From Crotophaga sulcirostris (taxonomy: Eukaryota; Chordata; Aves; Cuculiformes; Crotophagidae): a stretch of 64,000 nt of DNA. The stretch covers positions 3,856,544-3,920,543 of the forward strand of contig VYZB01000026.1 of the NCBI GenBank assembly GCA_013397455.1, given 5' to 3'. This document shows, one piece after another, positions 24,760 through 36,620 of the stretch (position 1 is the first letter of the stretch; the number at the start of each line of letters is the position of its first letter). Under the pieces are notes generated by a model. That model did no database searches. It was not told the DNA's origin and worked only from the letters and a program-made list of their open reading frames with translations. A program made the translations under genes and the position numbers.

Positions 24760-25254
24760 GTACTGCATCCAGCTCTGCAGACACAGTACAGGAAAAACAA
24801 AAACCTCTTGGAGCAGGTCCAGAGGAGTCTACAAAAATGATCAAAAGGATGGAACACCTCTCCTGTGTGGAAAGGCTGAGAGAGTTTGGGTTGTTCAGCA
24901 TGCAGAAGAGAAGGCTCCGTGAAGACCTTATTGCAACCTTTCAATATATAAAGATGAAGAGAGACTTTTTACCAGTGCCAGCAGTGACAGAGCATGGGGG
25001 AACAGTTATAAACTGAAGGAGGATAGGTTTAGATTGGACATAAGGAAGAATTTTTTTTATGATGAGGATGGTGAGACACTGAAACAGGTTGCCTAGAGAA
25101 GTTGTGGGTGCCCCATCATTGGAAGTGCTCAAGGTGAACCAAGATGGGGCTTTGAGAAACCTGATCTAGTGGAAGATGCCCCTGCCCCTGGCAGGGAGGT
25201 TGGACTGGTCTATCTTCAAAAGTCCCTTCCAACTCAAACCATTTCATAATCCTG
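24760..25254 (+). mobile_element. CR1 LINE 3' end (old), second of a same-direction pair
   Basis: It starts with the CR1 block tactgcatccagctctg, slightly further upstream in ORF2 than the preceding copy. It continues through gagcaggtccagaggagtc, gatcaaaaggatggaacacc and ggttgcctagagaagttgtg to a decayed tail ending near cataatcctgtg. It is more diverged than the copy at 24078. The two share orientation but have different 5' truncation points, so they are separate insertions rather than a tandem duplication. Confidence 0.94.
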
Positions 25255-26724
25255 TGTAGGTCCCAGGATGCTTATGAGGCATTGTAGGATTATTTGAAGA
25301 GTGAAAGGAGATCCCTTTCCTTTGTGACTGGTGGAGGCTAATGGTGGTGAGAGAATGACTGGGACCTTAATTTGAGATTGCTGGTTTTCTGTTTCAGATG
25401 GTGGGCTTGAGGGAAGAAAAAGCTTACTGTTTTCTGTGGGTTATACCTGTTTGGTTATGAGTGCAGGTTAGAGGACCAGTGTTTTCCACCACACTGCATC
25501 ACCAAATCCGTGCTGAGCGTGTGATGTGGGAATTTCCTAAGGGTGCAAGTGGGAATGGCTACCATGAGAGTAGAACCCTCCATTGTGGTTTTTTTCTGCT
25601 CTTGCTGCTTTTGGTCTTGCACAGCAACCTCTTGCTGTGTAAACGGGAATGTGGACACTCTTAGTCTGTAGTGGAGAATGTAGGTCTGGGTAGCCTTTTT
25701 AAGTTGTATCTCCTTCATTTTTGCACATAGTCCGACAGTCATGGCTCTCTTAAATGTACCTCAACTGAGACAGTTCCAAGTCCCACAAACTGTTGTGTTT
25801 TGCTTGCATTCCCTTTCTTCCCTCTCTGCTATGCTAGTTACAAATATTACAGGGTTTGGAAGGCTTTGGGATCTGGAAGTACTTTGCCCGTCCTTGCATC
25901 ATGGGAACTTTTTACTTCCTGAAAAGTTTTTTATTCCTTTGTGAACACTACTGCTGTGCTGGATGCATCAGTGAAAGGAACCATCCCCGTGATGTATGCT
26001 GTAACGTGTCAGGTAGGGAAACTTCTTCCCTGCATAAGGTGATGAGTTTAGAAAGATTAATGACCCAGCATTTCATCCTAAGTTGCATTGGTGCAAATGC
26101 TTCTTTTAGTCAGCTTGGCTCCCTTAGAAAAAGTCCTCTTTTAATGTTTTTGCCTCAGTATATTGTGGTGATCAGAGTCACTAGCAAATCACGCACACAT
26201 CAGCTGTGACTACAGGTCCCCAAGCTGGGCTGTGTCACTTCCCACATTCACTGCAGCTCTCCAGATGAAAGCTGAGGTGTCCTTTGCCTGTCTGTGGTGC
26301 ATGATGGATGCTGTACAATAGGGATGCATTGTAATTGAGCATCAGGATAGAAGCATCAGCCTGAACATCCCGCGATGATTAGTTGGGGTGTAGAGGAACA
26401 ATTTTATTGACAAAGCGGCTTAGTGGTTCTTTATGGCTCAATACTGCTGATATATAGTAATTGCTAGAGGAGTGAGACATTGTTAGGAAGATGACATTTC
26501 CCATAACAAGGAGAAAAATATCAACTGTCAAAAACTGATTTAAAAACAAAGGAAGGTTTTAATAAGATTTATGGACATAAGCAGCAGAGCGGATCTCTGA
26601 CACCAGGCGTTTTAAGATGCTCTGGAGTGACTTTCTACTTTTCATCTATGAGTTTATATGCATATTAAAGCGTGCCGTATATACTGCTCTGAGGTATGTG
26701 GAGAGCACACCAAAATACTTTTTG

Positions 26725-26742
26725 TCTGTCTGCTCAGACAGA
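26725..26742. promoter_or_regulatory. Palindrome with paired SMAD-like boxes
   Basis: TCTGTCTG (26725-26732) and CAGACAGA (26735-26742) form a perfect 8-bp inverted repeat with a 2-base centre. Each arm contains GTCTG/CAGAC, the SMAD-binding core. Whether it is bound in vivo is unknown. Confidence 0.3.
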
Positions 26743-29499
26743 AAGATGCAGATAGAGTCTCTTTTCTTTCAGTCTAGGATGTGAGTTGTATCGACATCAC
26801 TTCTTGAAAAAATATGCATATATTTTGATGGCTTTATGGCCTTGACTTATTTTTGGTCTGAGGTTTACCATGTGGATGTCTTTTTGTAGCCCTGTGATAG
26901 CTGCTTCTCTTAGAGGCCAGACTGATGCCCATCAGACGTGCAAAGTGAAAGTCACGGTTGGCTGCTGCATGGAGAGCAAAATGGATTTCAGAAACCACAG
27001 CAGAAATGGAGATCTGAGTTTCCTGATGAGGGGAAGGAACAAAACCCTAATGAGAACTCTGCAAATAGTGCATCAAAATGAGTGCAGCATGCTACAGGGA
27101 AGCTGCTGAAAGGCCTTGCCAAGCGGGCAATGGTAGGAGATCTACTTGAGGCCCCGTTTTCTATTCCTGCTGAAGAAGTGCAATAGCGTGCTCAGTTCTT
27201 ACAGTCTCTGTGGCTGAGATGAGGTTATAGGGAAACATCCAGTACATTCCCTCCACCTTTCTGTAGCGCCTTCCCACAGTGTTTGCTCCACATTTCTGCT
27301 TGCACAAAAGCTGTGCTGGAAGCAGTGGCTTGCCTTTCAGATGTATAATTTACCACCTCTTCCCAGTGTGGCAGCCTTGTTTGTATTGATAAATGAATGT
27401 TCTCTGTGTACAGCCTGCAGATAATTCTGCTTGTTGAGTACAATGCTGCTAAATATACCTGTTTCTGATTAAATGCATTTGAAATTGTGAGTTTGGTTAA
27501 TAAGCTACACCTTTCACAGATTCTTTTGTTAACTCATAAAAGCTGCGTGTTCTGATTTCTAGTGCCAGAAGGGGTAAACTGATGTTAAAAGCATTAATTA
27601 GTCTTGGTTGACTGCACAAAGAATAGAGTTGGTATGAGCTAGCTTTTGATTTAGCCCTTTGTGGGCCTTTGATTTTTGCCTAAGCTTGTTAGAGGGTCTG
27701 TATCTCTGGCTTTTTCATGCTAGATTGTATAATTAGAGTTTAGTGTGAAATACAGTGGTTGGGCTTGAAGAGCAAGAGTCCTGTGCAATTATAAGTAATA
27801 AAGTTGTAAAGCAATTGGCCAGAACTTTACATGTATTTTATAAGATAAATGTTCTCTTTAACATGTGGATGTGATAACTTAATATTGCAGTAACAACATC
27901 CAGAAGATTTGTTGTAAGCTGTGAGTGCTGTTAGCAAACCTCAGCAAGGATATATTCTCAGGAGCCTTGTATTTGCCTGTTGTGTGGTGCTTCCACAGCA
28001 TATGAACATAATGGAAGTTTTGTAAACTACATCCCAGGTAGCACTGATGTTTTTTTCTTTTCCTCTACGTCTTCACCCATTTTGTATGCGCTAATAGGAA
28101 AAAAAAACCCAGACCTTGCAGCATTGCATTGGTTTTATACTTGGAATTCCTACGTTACAGAATTTAGGAGCATATTTCAGTACATGGTAGTTTCTGTAGT
28201 ACTCAATTCTAGCAGTCTATTCTCCTCACAAAGGTCTGAAAATTAATTGAAATGCAAATTCTAGGCTAGGATGTGCTCTTTTTTCTCAGTAGAACTTCCA
28301 TAATTATGCTTCACTGCAAAAAGAGAATACCACTGGTATAATTTTGATAAGTGTCTCTGGTTTGTTTGTGAATTAAGATTGCCCTGTGTCCGTATAAAGT
28401 TTCCTTCTGTCTTAGGTATTATCACATCATGTGCTGTATAAAAAGAATGTTGGACTGGATTTCCATCCAAACTTGCTAATACTTGTCATTAAAGAGCCGA
28501 CAGTTGCCCAGTGTGGTACATTCAGTACTTTCTTAATTTCCTTTGCTCGACAGTATTATAACCGTTGACTATGGGACTTGCTAATGATGACCCACTGTAG
28601 AAATGTTTTTTAAACATGCAAGTATTCAGCTGCATATGAAAATCTCCACGTTTCCCCCTGTTGACCTGCAGCTGGAGACCTTCTCTGCAGGTAGATGATA
28701 ATGATGGTTTTATTAGAGGGTATTATGAGTCGCTGCTGGAGAGAACCTCCTGGCTTCTACTGGGGTGGGACACAGAGCTGTTCTGTCTCTCCACATACCC
28801 TCATGCTTGGTTCCTGAACTTGTGGTGTACCATTTAAAACGTGTCCACGTGCTACCTTTGGCCCCATGACGGAAAGCTGCTGGCTATGGACTAGTACATG
28901 CCCAAATTTTGCTGTCAAGGTGCTACCTTTTTGCAGCCCTGTGTTTTAAATTACTGAGTTTTAATAAGTCAAAGTGGAGAGGGACCTTTGATTTTTGGCA
29001 CATTAGCAAAGTTGTTAGATGACACTAGATGGGATTTGGGATTTTTTTATCATCTTCCTCTTGTTCAGAGTCCTTGCTTGAATCCATTTATGGTTTGCCT
29101 TCCCTAACTGTCATGAAAAATGAAAACAGAGAGCCATTGCAAATAATTGTGTTTATCATTCTGCCTGGTCCAGTAAAAGGTTGGGTTTAGCAATAAACCT
29201 GTGTTATCTGTTAGATGACAAATTAGGATTATTTTTCTTTTCTTTTTTTTTGACAAGTTGTAATTTAAAAATCAGACAACTGTACAAATCGTTAAATCAC
29301 TGAACATTTAACCAGATGTCAAATTTTGAGTACCCAATGCTAGATGTTGCAATTAAAATAAAAAGCCTGCCCAAGTGCATACCTGTGTTAGTGCTGGCGA
29401 GTACACGTGCTGCTTCACCACCAAATTAGTCTTTGTTCCTGAAGGAGCAGTTGCCTGCTGAGTATCATCCTCTCACTCGTTATCATTATTCTATCTTGC

Positions 29500-29770
29500 T
29501 CAGGCTTTTCGTTTCATAATATAAACAATTTCTAATTCCTCCCTTCTCTGCTATCAAATAATGGCAAAAGAGAAAATTAGTAATAGCCAAAGACCTATTT
29601 TTCATGAGGCAAGCTGAGTTTTATAATAAAAATGATTTCTCCTTGCCTGCTCAGTTAGACGTTAATGATAATTTGTCATCTGCAATATTTGCTTTTTGGA
29701 AAGAGTTTAAAGCTTCTGCTTCTGCTTCAGATATCTTTTGCTCACGATTATTAGCATAAGACAAGGCATG
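29500..29770. promoter_or_regulatory. Possible conserved non-coding element
   Basis: This AT-rich block contains dense TAAT/ATTA cores. Near 29662-29683, TTAATGATAATTTG is followed within two bases by CATCTG, an E-box. Further TAAT-type cores lie on either side. It has no repeat similarity and no open frame. Homeodomain and E-box adjacency is typical of developmental enhancers, but the call rests on texture only, because conservation cannot be measured here. Confidence 0.25.
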
Positions 29771-30390
29771 TGATATGCTGTGGGGACAGTCCAGGAGAAA
29801 TTTCCCCTTTCCTATGAAGCTGGTCATCTAGAGTAGAAGAGATGAATAAGGAATTTGGGCTCATTTATTTGAGTTTGGGGAAAAACTGGTCTTTAACAGG
29901 GATGGGGAGAACTTAGTAAGTCAGAAGAGGCAGGTAGAGGATGTGGGCAGAAGAACAGCAAGGAGGTGCTAGGATTGAATCTTGACAGGATGACACTTAT
30001 ACTTTCATGAGCCATGTAAATATTGCTAACCTAATTTCTTCAAATATATTACAGAGCTAGGTGGTAGGGAAAGCAGAGCAATTCTGCAGGGAGTTTAGTT
30101 TTAGATTCATTTAGACTCAGGAGCTAGACTTAAAACAATAATTAGGATTTAACCATTTCTTTTGAAACCTGGTATCCTAGGGAAACTGGGCTTATGCCTT
30201 ACACTCTCTGTGTGAACATTTCTGTTCTGCAAACTTTGGAATTCTGATAAGGGAGCGAGATGTCTCAGAGATGATTAAATTCTTCTAAGTCTCATGAAAA
30301 TACTGCAAGTTAAAGGAAGGCATTTTTGTAAGTGGTTAAAGTGGCAGCATATGTTCACACAGAAGGCACCAGAAAATCTTGAGTGACCTA

Positions 30391-31426
30391 CTCCCACAGT
30401 AGACTCCTGGAGAAGCTGGCAGCCCGTGGCTTGGACGGGAGCACTCTGTGCTGGGTTAGGAATTGGTTGGATGGCCGAGCTCAGAGAGTGGCAGTAAATG
30501 GTGTTTCATCCAGTTGGTGGCCGGTCACCAGTGGTGTCCCCCAGGGATCAGTGTTGGGCCCAGTCCTGTTTAATATCTTTATTGATGATCTGGATGAGGG
30601 GATTGAGTCCATCATTAGCAAGTTTGCGGATGATACCAAGTTGGGAGGAAGTGTTGATCTGCTAGAGGGTAGGATGACCCTACAGAGGGACCTGGACAGA
30701 CTGGAAAGATGGGCTGATTCCAATAGGATGAGGTTTAATAAGCCCAAATGCTGGGTTCTACACTTTGGACACGATAACCCCATGCAAAGGTATAGACTGG
30801 GGACAGAGTGACTGGAGAGTAGTCAGGCAGAAAGGGACTTGGGAGTACTGGTTGACAGGAAACTCAACATGAGCCAGCAGTGTGCCCAAGTGGCCAAGAA
30901 GGCCGATGGTATCCTGGCCTGCATCAAGAATAGTGTGGCCAGCAGGACCAGAGAAGTTATCATCCCCTTATACTCAGCACTGGTCAGGCCACACCTTGAG
31001 TACTGTGTGCAGTTCTGGGCCCCTCGGTTTGAGAAAGATGTCAAGATACTGGAGTGTGTCCAGAGGAGAGCAATGAAGATGGTGAAGGGGTTGGAGCACA
31101 AGCCCTACGAGGAGCGACTGAGGGAGCTGGGGCTGTTTAACCTGGAGAAGAGGAGACTTCGGGGAGACTTTATTGCTCTCTACAACTACCTGAAAGGAGG
31201 TTGTAGTCAGGCAGGGGTTGGTCTCTTCTCCCAGGCAACAAGTGACAGAACAAGAGGACATGGTCTCGAACTTTGTCAGGGGAGGTTTAGGCTTGATATT
31301 AGGAGGAAATTCTTCACTGAAAGGGTGATTGGCCATTGGAATGCACTACCTGAGGAGGTCGTGGAGTTGCTGTCCTTGGAGGTGTTTAAGAGGAGATTGG
31401 ATGAGGCACTCAGTGCCATGATTTAG
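30391..31426 (+). pseudogene. CR1 ORF2 remnant (reverse transcriptase and C-terminal domain)
   Basis: This is the C-terminal third of the CR1 ORF2 protein, which in intact elements carries an endonuclease and a reverse transcriptase that copies the element's RNA at a nicked target. The frame reads PQGSVLGP near 30539-30562, the RT motif region. The catalytic FADD box, with TKLGG following, is at 30623-30634. The rest of the RT domain and the thumb/C-terminal region lie downstream. A single in-frame TGA at 30809-30811 replaces what is normally a tryptophan codon, so a TGG-to-TGA change is the simplest explanation. The same frame is then open from 30839 to 31426. The endonuclease and the N-terminal RT motifs are absent. 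Confidence 0.95.
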
Positions 31427-31516
31427 ATGATGAGTTGGTGTTAGTGTTGGCTTATAGGTTGGACTTGATGATCACAAAGATCCTTTCCAACCTTGTGATA
31501 CTGTGATACTATGATA
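30391..31516 (+). mobile_element. Best-preserved CR1 LINE, 5'-truncated
   Basis: This 1.1-kb CR1 copy begins inside the RT domain and runs to the 3' tail. The ORF2 portion is nearly intact (see the pseudogene entry). After the stop at about 31424-31426 come tttagatgatgag, the GGTTGGA (31457-31463) and TCCAACC (31486-31492) hairpin arms, and a GTGATACT-type tail to about 31516. The tail type groups it with the recent copies at 11713, 39688 and 63780. However, about five differences in the last 84 bases from the 63780 copy make it a somewhat older or distinct member. I see no target-site duplication. It is not autonomous because most of ORF2 and the 5' end are missing. Confidence 0.97.
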
Positions 31517-33074
31517 AATGCTTTATCATGGAAGAAGCTGTGTTTTGAGTTTCCACTTGACCAAAGTCAATTGATGAGTGAAGACAAAGGAAACAAGTCT
31601 CTTTTTTTTGTGTGTGTAATTGAATCAATTCATTATCTATCTAAAGCTTTTTTCTTCTCTAGGGAAAAAGATAAAATTATATTTTGAGTGATGAGGTAAG
31701 AATATGAGAGTTAGGAGTGGGGTAGTTGCATGTCATTTCAGAATTGTAATGTCCATTCAAAATACACTCTCCAAGAAACCTTAATGTAGGTATTTACTCT
31801 TTTCTTCCCTGCAAAACCCAAACTGAGAGCTTGGCAATTTGTCCAGTTGTCTTCAGCAAAGGATAGTGGAAACAGAATTTCCTGAATTGTGTTTAATGGG
31901 TTTAATTAGACTGGTGAAGGGATTAGGGAGGACTGGAGGCAGGATTAGGAAGATGTTGTAACAGGTTTTAGAAAACCTGGAGAGAGGGGAGCTTTCTCTG
32001 CTTTGCTTTTGGATTTGGTTGGGGTTTATTTACTTATTTATTTGAATGAAAAGCATTTGGAAAAAGTTGGTGGTGCATTTATACCTAAAAGAAATCCTAT
32101 GCATGTATTTGACTAAGTGTAGAAAAGGAGACGTCTGGGAATCCAACTAGCACCTTGAGAGGTGATGGTGGTTGTGGAGAAATTTGGAATATTGACCCGT
32201 AAACATCCTCTACATATTCAGGGAAATGGAAACTTGGTTCCTAACAGCAACACAGATAGATCCAAAATGACAAATATCTTTAGCACCGTGGAGATATTTC
32301 AGAGCTGTTTTTTCCCCTCACTTATCTGTCACTTTGTTTAGGCTCCCAAGTTTGTTTCTCCTGCTGCTGTTGATAACATCGTTGGCCCTTGAAGCAGGGT
32401 GAGGAATGCAACTCCTTGATCCCGTGCAGTCACTGTTGATACTCCTGCCTGGAGAAGCAGCAAAATGCTTCAGGCCTGAGCTCAGGTTCTGACAGGTAAA
32501 ATATTACCATTTGCTTAAAAGAGCTGTGTGCCCTTCTGTCTTCCCCAAATGCATCCGAGTCCTTGGGGCAGTGAATTACCGGCATCTGCCTTGTTTGGCA
32601 GACAGATTTTTGGGTGGGAATGAAAGACTTCGAGCTTCTGTTTTGTTTTTTCACTCTCAGTCAGCTCATCCTTAGAAATAAGTCCAGCATGTTGGGACCA
32701 CTGGTGCACAGGGGAGACTACTGTGTGCCAGTACAGCCAGGAAAGTGTGAGCCCATCAACTCTTCACAGCTGCAGCCTGAGGATGGTTATTCGCAACTAC
32801 CACAAATGTTTCAGTCTTTGACTTACCATCATTTGTTTTCCTTCCCCACTTGAAGGAAGTTGTTCTTCCCAGTATGAGAAGCATTAAATTGACTCAACTA
32901 CTTTGTTTGCTGAAGTAGCACTTTGAAGTGAATCTTTGAAGTTTCTTATATGATCTGGGATTTGATTAGACCACTTTTACCCAGCAGTCTCATAGCAGGG
33001 ATTTTATTTGGGAAAATCTCACTAGCTATTTTAGCTCCAACAAGTATAAGTATCCCTTCTTTCAATTTTAAGGC

Positions 33075-33150
33075 TATTACCTGCTCAGATAGCGCAGTAA
33101 TTGAGGGAGTGGAATCATACTGATGCTTAATAGAAATGGGTTCAAGCTAC
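33075..33150 (+). other. Possible tRNA-derived remnant (A/B-box-like pair)
   Basis: TAGCGCAGTAA at 33090-33100 resembles a pol III A box, with one mismatch at the last position. GGTTCAAGCTA at 33139-33149 resembles a B box. The spacing of 49 bases between box starts is close to that of a tRNA. The expected stems do not pair well, so it is not a working tRNA. An ancient tRNA-derived SINE or tRNA pseudogene is possible; so is chance. Confidence 0.15.
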
Positions 33151-33341
33151 AGCGGGATCGATTCAAACACAGGAGGAGAGGCCCTCTTTCTTGAAAACTT
33201 TATATGAAGCCCACTCTGTCCTTCTTCCAGAGATCTGCGCTTAGACTGCTGTTTTTGAGTTGAGATGCTGAATAACCTAATAACAACAGATATACAAAAT
33301 ATTTTGCTGTTTTTTTAAAATATATATATTTTTAATGTAAG

Positions 33342-33381
33342 GGGAAGGAAGGAAAGAAAGAAGTATGGAAGGAAGGAAGGC
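33342..33381. repeat. GGAA-rich purine repeat
   Basis: The units ggaa, gaaa and gaag repeat in an all-purine run interrupted by 'tat', ending in three near-perfect GGAA units. It is a short, impure microsatellite. Confidence 0.75.
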
Positions 33382-36179
33382 TTTTTAGTTCTGCTAGTTT
33401 TGATCCTAACTTGCATTGGTTTTCAACATTCACTTTTAATACTTGACTTGTGCTTGAGCATGCAGACTTTATGGGGTCATCTGTGGTATCAGCAGAATCT
33501 TGTTGGTCAGCTTTTCGAAGTATGTCTCTAGTGTTAAGTCTCAAAGTGGAAAGGTAATGCCCTCAGGAGCCTTGACCTACTCTCAAAATTACTTTCTTCT
33601 GCTCTTTTGAGCCTTTGGGTTCTATTCCTTTGGTTTTTTTCCTCTTCATCAAGACAACTTGTTTAATTGCTGTGACTGCTAGGCAGAAATCTTACTCTCC
33701 TGTCTTACAGACCTCCTTTTTTTTTTGGTTCCTTCATAATAAAGTAGTTTCTGGAACAGGGCCAGGCTTTTAGCCCGAAGTGCGTTCTAGCTTTCATATC
33801 AAACGAGGAACAGCACAGCCAGATTTCTGTCCTAATCCCTCTTCCCAAAGACAAAAGCGTCAGCACTGTCTAGACATTGGTGTTTGAAAGATTTAATTCA
33901 CTTTTTCCCATGTGCTAATTCAGGCTGAGGGTTCCCTGTTTCTCCTTCTCCTCCCACGTGGTAGTCCCCAAAGCCTCCCAATCTGCCATTGCTTGATGGA
34001 TAAAATCCTGCATATAATTTGGGACGGAAGTTTACAGTGTGAAAGTAGGTGGTCTGTGCTCCTTTGAAGCAGAGTCAATCAAACAAGATGTGATGAGTTC
34101 TGACTGGTGGCCCTCGTGAGGTATGAACTAAATGTTTGTCGTTTGAAATTTCTCTTTTTTTCATATTAAATGCTGTATTCAGTCACAAAATATTACACAA
34201 CAGTTGCCAGCTGCTCTTAACCTTTTATACTTCTTTTATGGCTTACTTAACGCAACAGCCTTTCCTTGAATCCACAGCTTTTCAGTGGGGGAGAGGATCC
34301 TTACAAGCTACAGATTTTGAGAAGAAAAGCTAACAGCTTAGCTGGTTTCCTAGTGCTTTGAAATTTTCCTTCTACCGATGTCAGGTTTTGACCTTTTTTT
34401 TCTGTTGGAAGCGTTCTGCTGGGGAGTTTAGCTAGTGAGAGATCATTAGGATTCTGTTTACTCTTGGATGTCATCTAGTTATGTAATGAAGAGGAGATCA
34501 GGTACAAAAACATTGGGAAAACCAAAGACAAGTTGGTAGGGAGCAAAAAAAGGTGCTCTAAGAATATTGTCACAAATTCTTTTCGCCCAATGTTCTCCCT
34601 CATTTTGGAGATGGATTCATCACACATATTTATTTTCCATTTTTTATGTTAAAGGGTGGAAACAATGGTCTCCAGTCACAATCGCAAATGGATTCTCTTG
34701 CATATTTGAAAGGGTCTTCCCAGTTTGTAAGCTTCCTTGAGCAAGTATGCGTTGGACGTATGAGGATGCTGGTCATACTCACCCCCACACTGAGACCCAT
34801 GGCTGACCTGAATCTGCAGATAAGTGAGATGCTGCTCTGAGAGGAAGAAATATAAATAGGTGAATTTTAAGTTCAAAGGCTGCAGTTAGACATAGTATAA
34901 ATGTAAATCAGAGAAAACCAAGCAAACTTGAGGCCATCTTCCTTTGCACTGCAGCATGTGGCTTGTGCCAGCCTGTCAGTCTTTCTGGATGCCACAGCTG
35001 GGGACAAGAAATGATGTGTTTTGTGTCTTGTATAAAGCTGAGTGTAGTTTCTATTTAAAAATGAGAGACAGATTAATGACAAGTTTGCAAGTTCAAAGAG
35101 CGTCAACTAACTGCACTTCATTTTGTTTCATGTATATGTGGGTCATTATCAGTGTTATTTCAGTCCAGGTTTCTTTCTCTCTAAAAATGCCATTCGTTTT
35201 GTGAAAGGTGCCTTGATCTGAGGGCTTGGGCAATCTGGGGGTCATTGATTTCTTGTGACTTTAGCCACCTGAAAGCAAAGCACCTAGTTTCTTTTCTAGG
35301 TGTCTCTCACAGTTTGTAGTGACGCATAGACATCTGCAACAAATGGTCATCCCACCTACTATAGACAGTTTTGTTAAAATGGCGTGAATTTGCCTTTGAA
35401 GTTTCTTCCAATTGATGACGGAGGACAACTGGACCACTAAGGTAGTTTAGATACCAAAAATATAAGTGGAGATAGTTAGGGGAGATAAGTGGTACCCTGT
35501 GAATCTTGCCTATGTTGGTGGCTACTATTGGATATACACATGTGCTTATATATAAGATATTTAATTAAAATTATTCTTCTTCATAGGAACTTTAACAAAG
35601 TATTACAGATCAAATGATCTATTTAGGAATTGTATGTTGGCTTTGAACCTGTATGAGGTATCCTATTTCCCTTTTCTTAAAGGGGATACTGAGAGGAGTT
35701 AGGTCTTGCTCAAGGAAGGAAAGCTGATCATAAAATAACTTTAGTGCACTATCCTCCAAAAACTGTACAAGACAGATCTATTACTATAGTGTAAACTGCA
35801 GTCTTGTTTCTGAAGGGACTTCAAAATAGGCCTTTTGGAAACAATTGTGAAAGCACTCTACATTTCCAGAGATGCTGTTGCCTTGTCTGTGGGCAGATCA
35901 GGTTTGAAAGCTATTTCTTCAGCAAAAATACCTGGAAAAGAACTGAAAAATTTTCTGTTCATCACAAGTTAACAATAAAACAGTTTGTCAACGAGCTTTG
36001 AGGGTTGTTTCACAGGTACTGCTTGGGGATTGTTTTTGTCAGTTCATTAAAGGTTTTGATGGGGATTATAAGGATTTATAAGAATCGGTGACCAATTCTC
36101 TTGTTGTTTTAAAAAGCGTTATAGACAGAAGGCTTACAGACTATGTAAAGTAATTGAGTGTAATATGGTTGTATAGGAA

Positions 36180-36620
36180 GACCACTGCAGTTTATTTACC
36201 ATCGCTTGCTTCCTTTGATGCCTCCCCTCCATTCAACCGTCTCTCCAGCCAGACTGATAATGCTGGCATGACACCGGAGCATCCTCCAGCTCCCTTCCCC
36301 CAGCTGCCTGCGTGGAGGAATGGCGAGCTCTTCTCGTCAGCAAGCCGGCTCGTTGCCTTCCAGAGCATCTCGCTGTAATTCAGTTATGAATCATTGCTTT
36401 ATTTGTCATGTCAAGCTCCAGCAGGACGGTTTAAAGTGCTTTTAGTCGGCAGTAATTTGAGGCACTCTGCCAAACGGTTCCGTTGTTGTCAGAGCTGGCG
36501 GTGGCTGCAGCTGATACGATGATAAAACGCGTCCTGACTGCAGATTATTGCCGTGGTGGCAGGAAAGCTGTTCATTTCTACATGTGGCAGGCAATAAGAA
36601 CTAATTAACAAGCATATGAA
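36180..36620. promoter_or_regulatory. CpG-retaining candidate conserved element
   Basis: About 16 CpG dinucleotides occur between 36275 and 36553, against a background where most 60-base lines have none or one. The block lies in a repeat-free zone. It contains TAAT cores (gtaattcag, agtaatttg, aactaattaac) and a CAGCTG E-box (36508-36513). No splice-bounded coding frame is convincing. The frame at 36154-36378 is open but unrecognised. The pattern suits an enhancer or the promoter of an unannotated transcript more than neutral DNA. This is inference from composition. Confidence 0.3.

Larger units (their letters stand above)
25255..30390. other. Unique sequence; possible regulatory blocks
   Basis: No confident gene or repeat is found across 5 kb. 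A short SMAD-type palindrome (26725-26742) and a homeodomain-rich block (about 29500-29770) are listed separately. An open frame at 26870-27109 has no recognised product. Confidence 0.5.

Noticed and set aside
24078..25254. Idea that the two neighbouring CR1 ends are a tandem duplication
   Set aside because: They have different 5' truncation points, different tails and different divergence, so they are independent insertions.
28664..28692. Inverted repeat ACCTGCAG / CTGCAGGT with a 13-base spacer
   Set aside because: Eight-base arms built on the common CTGCAG word are expected by chance in 64 kb.
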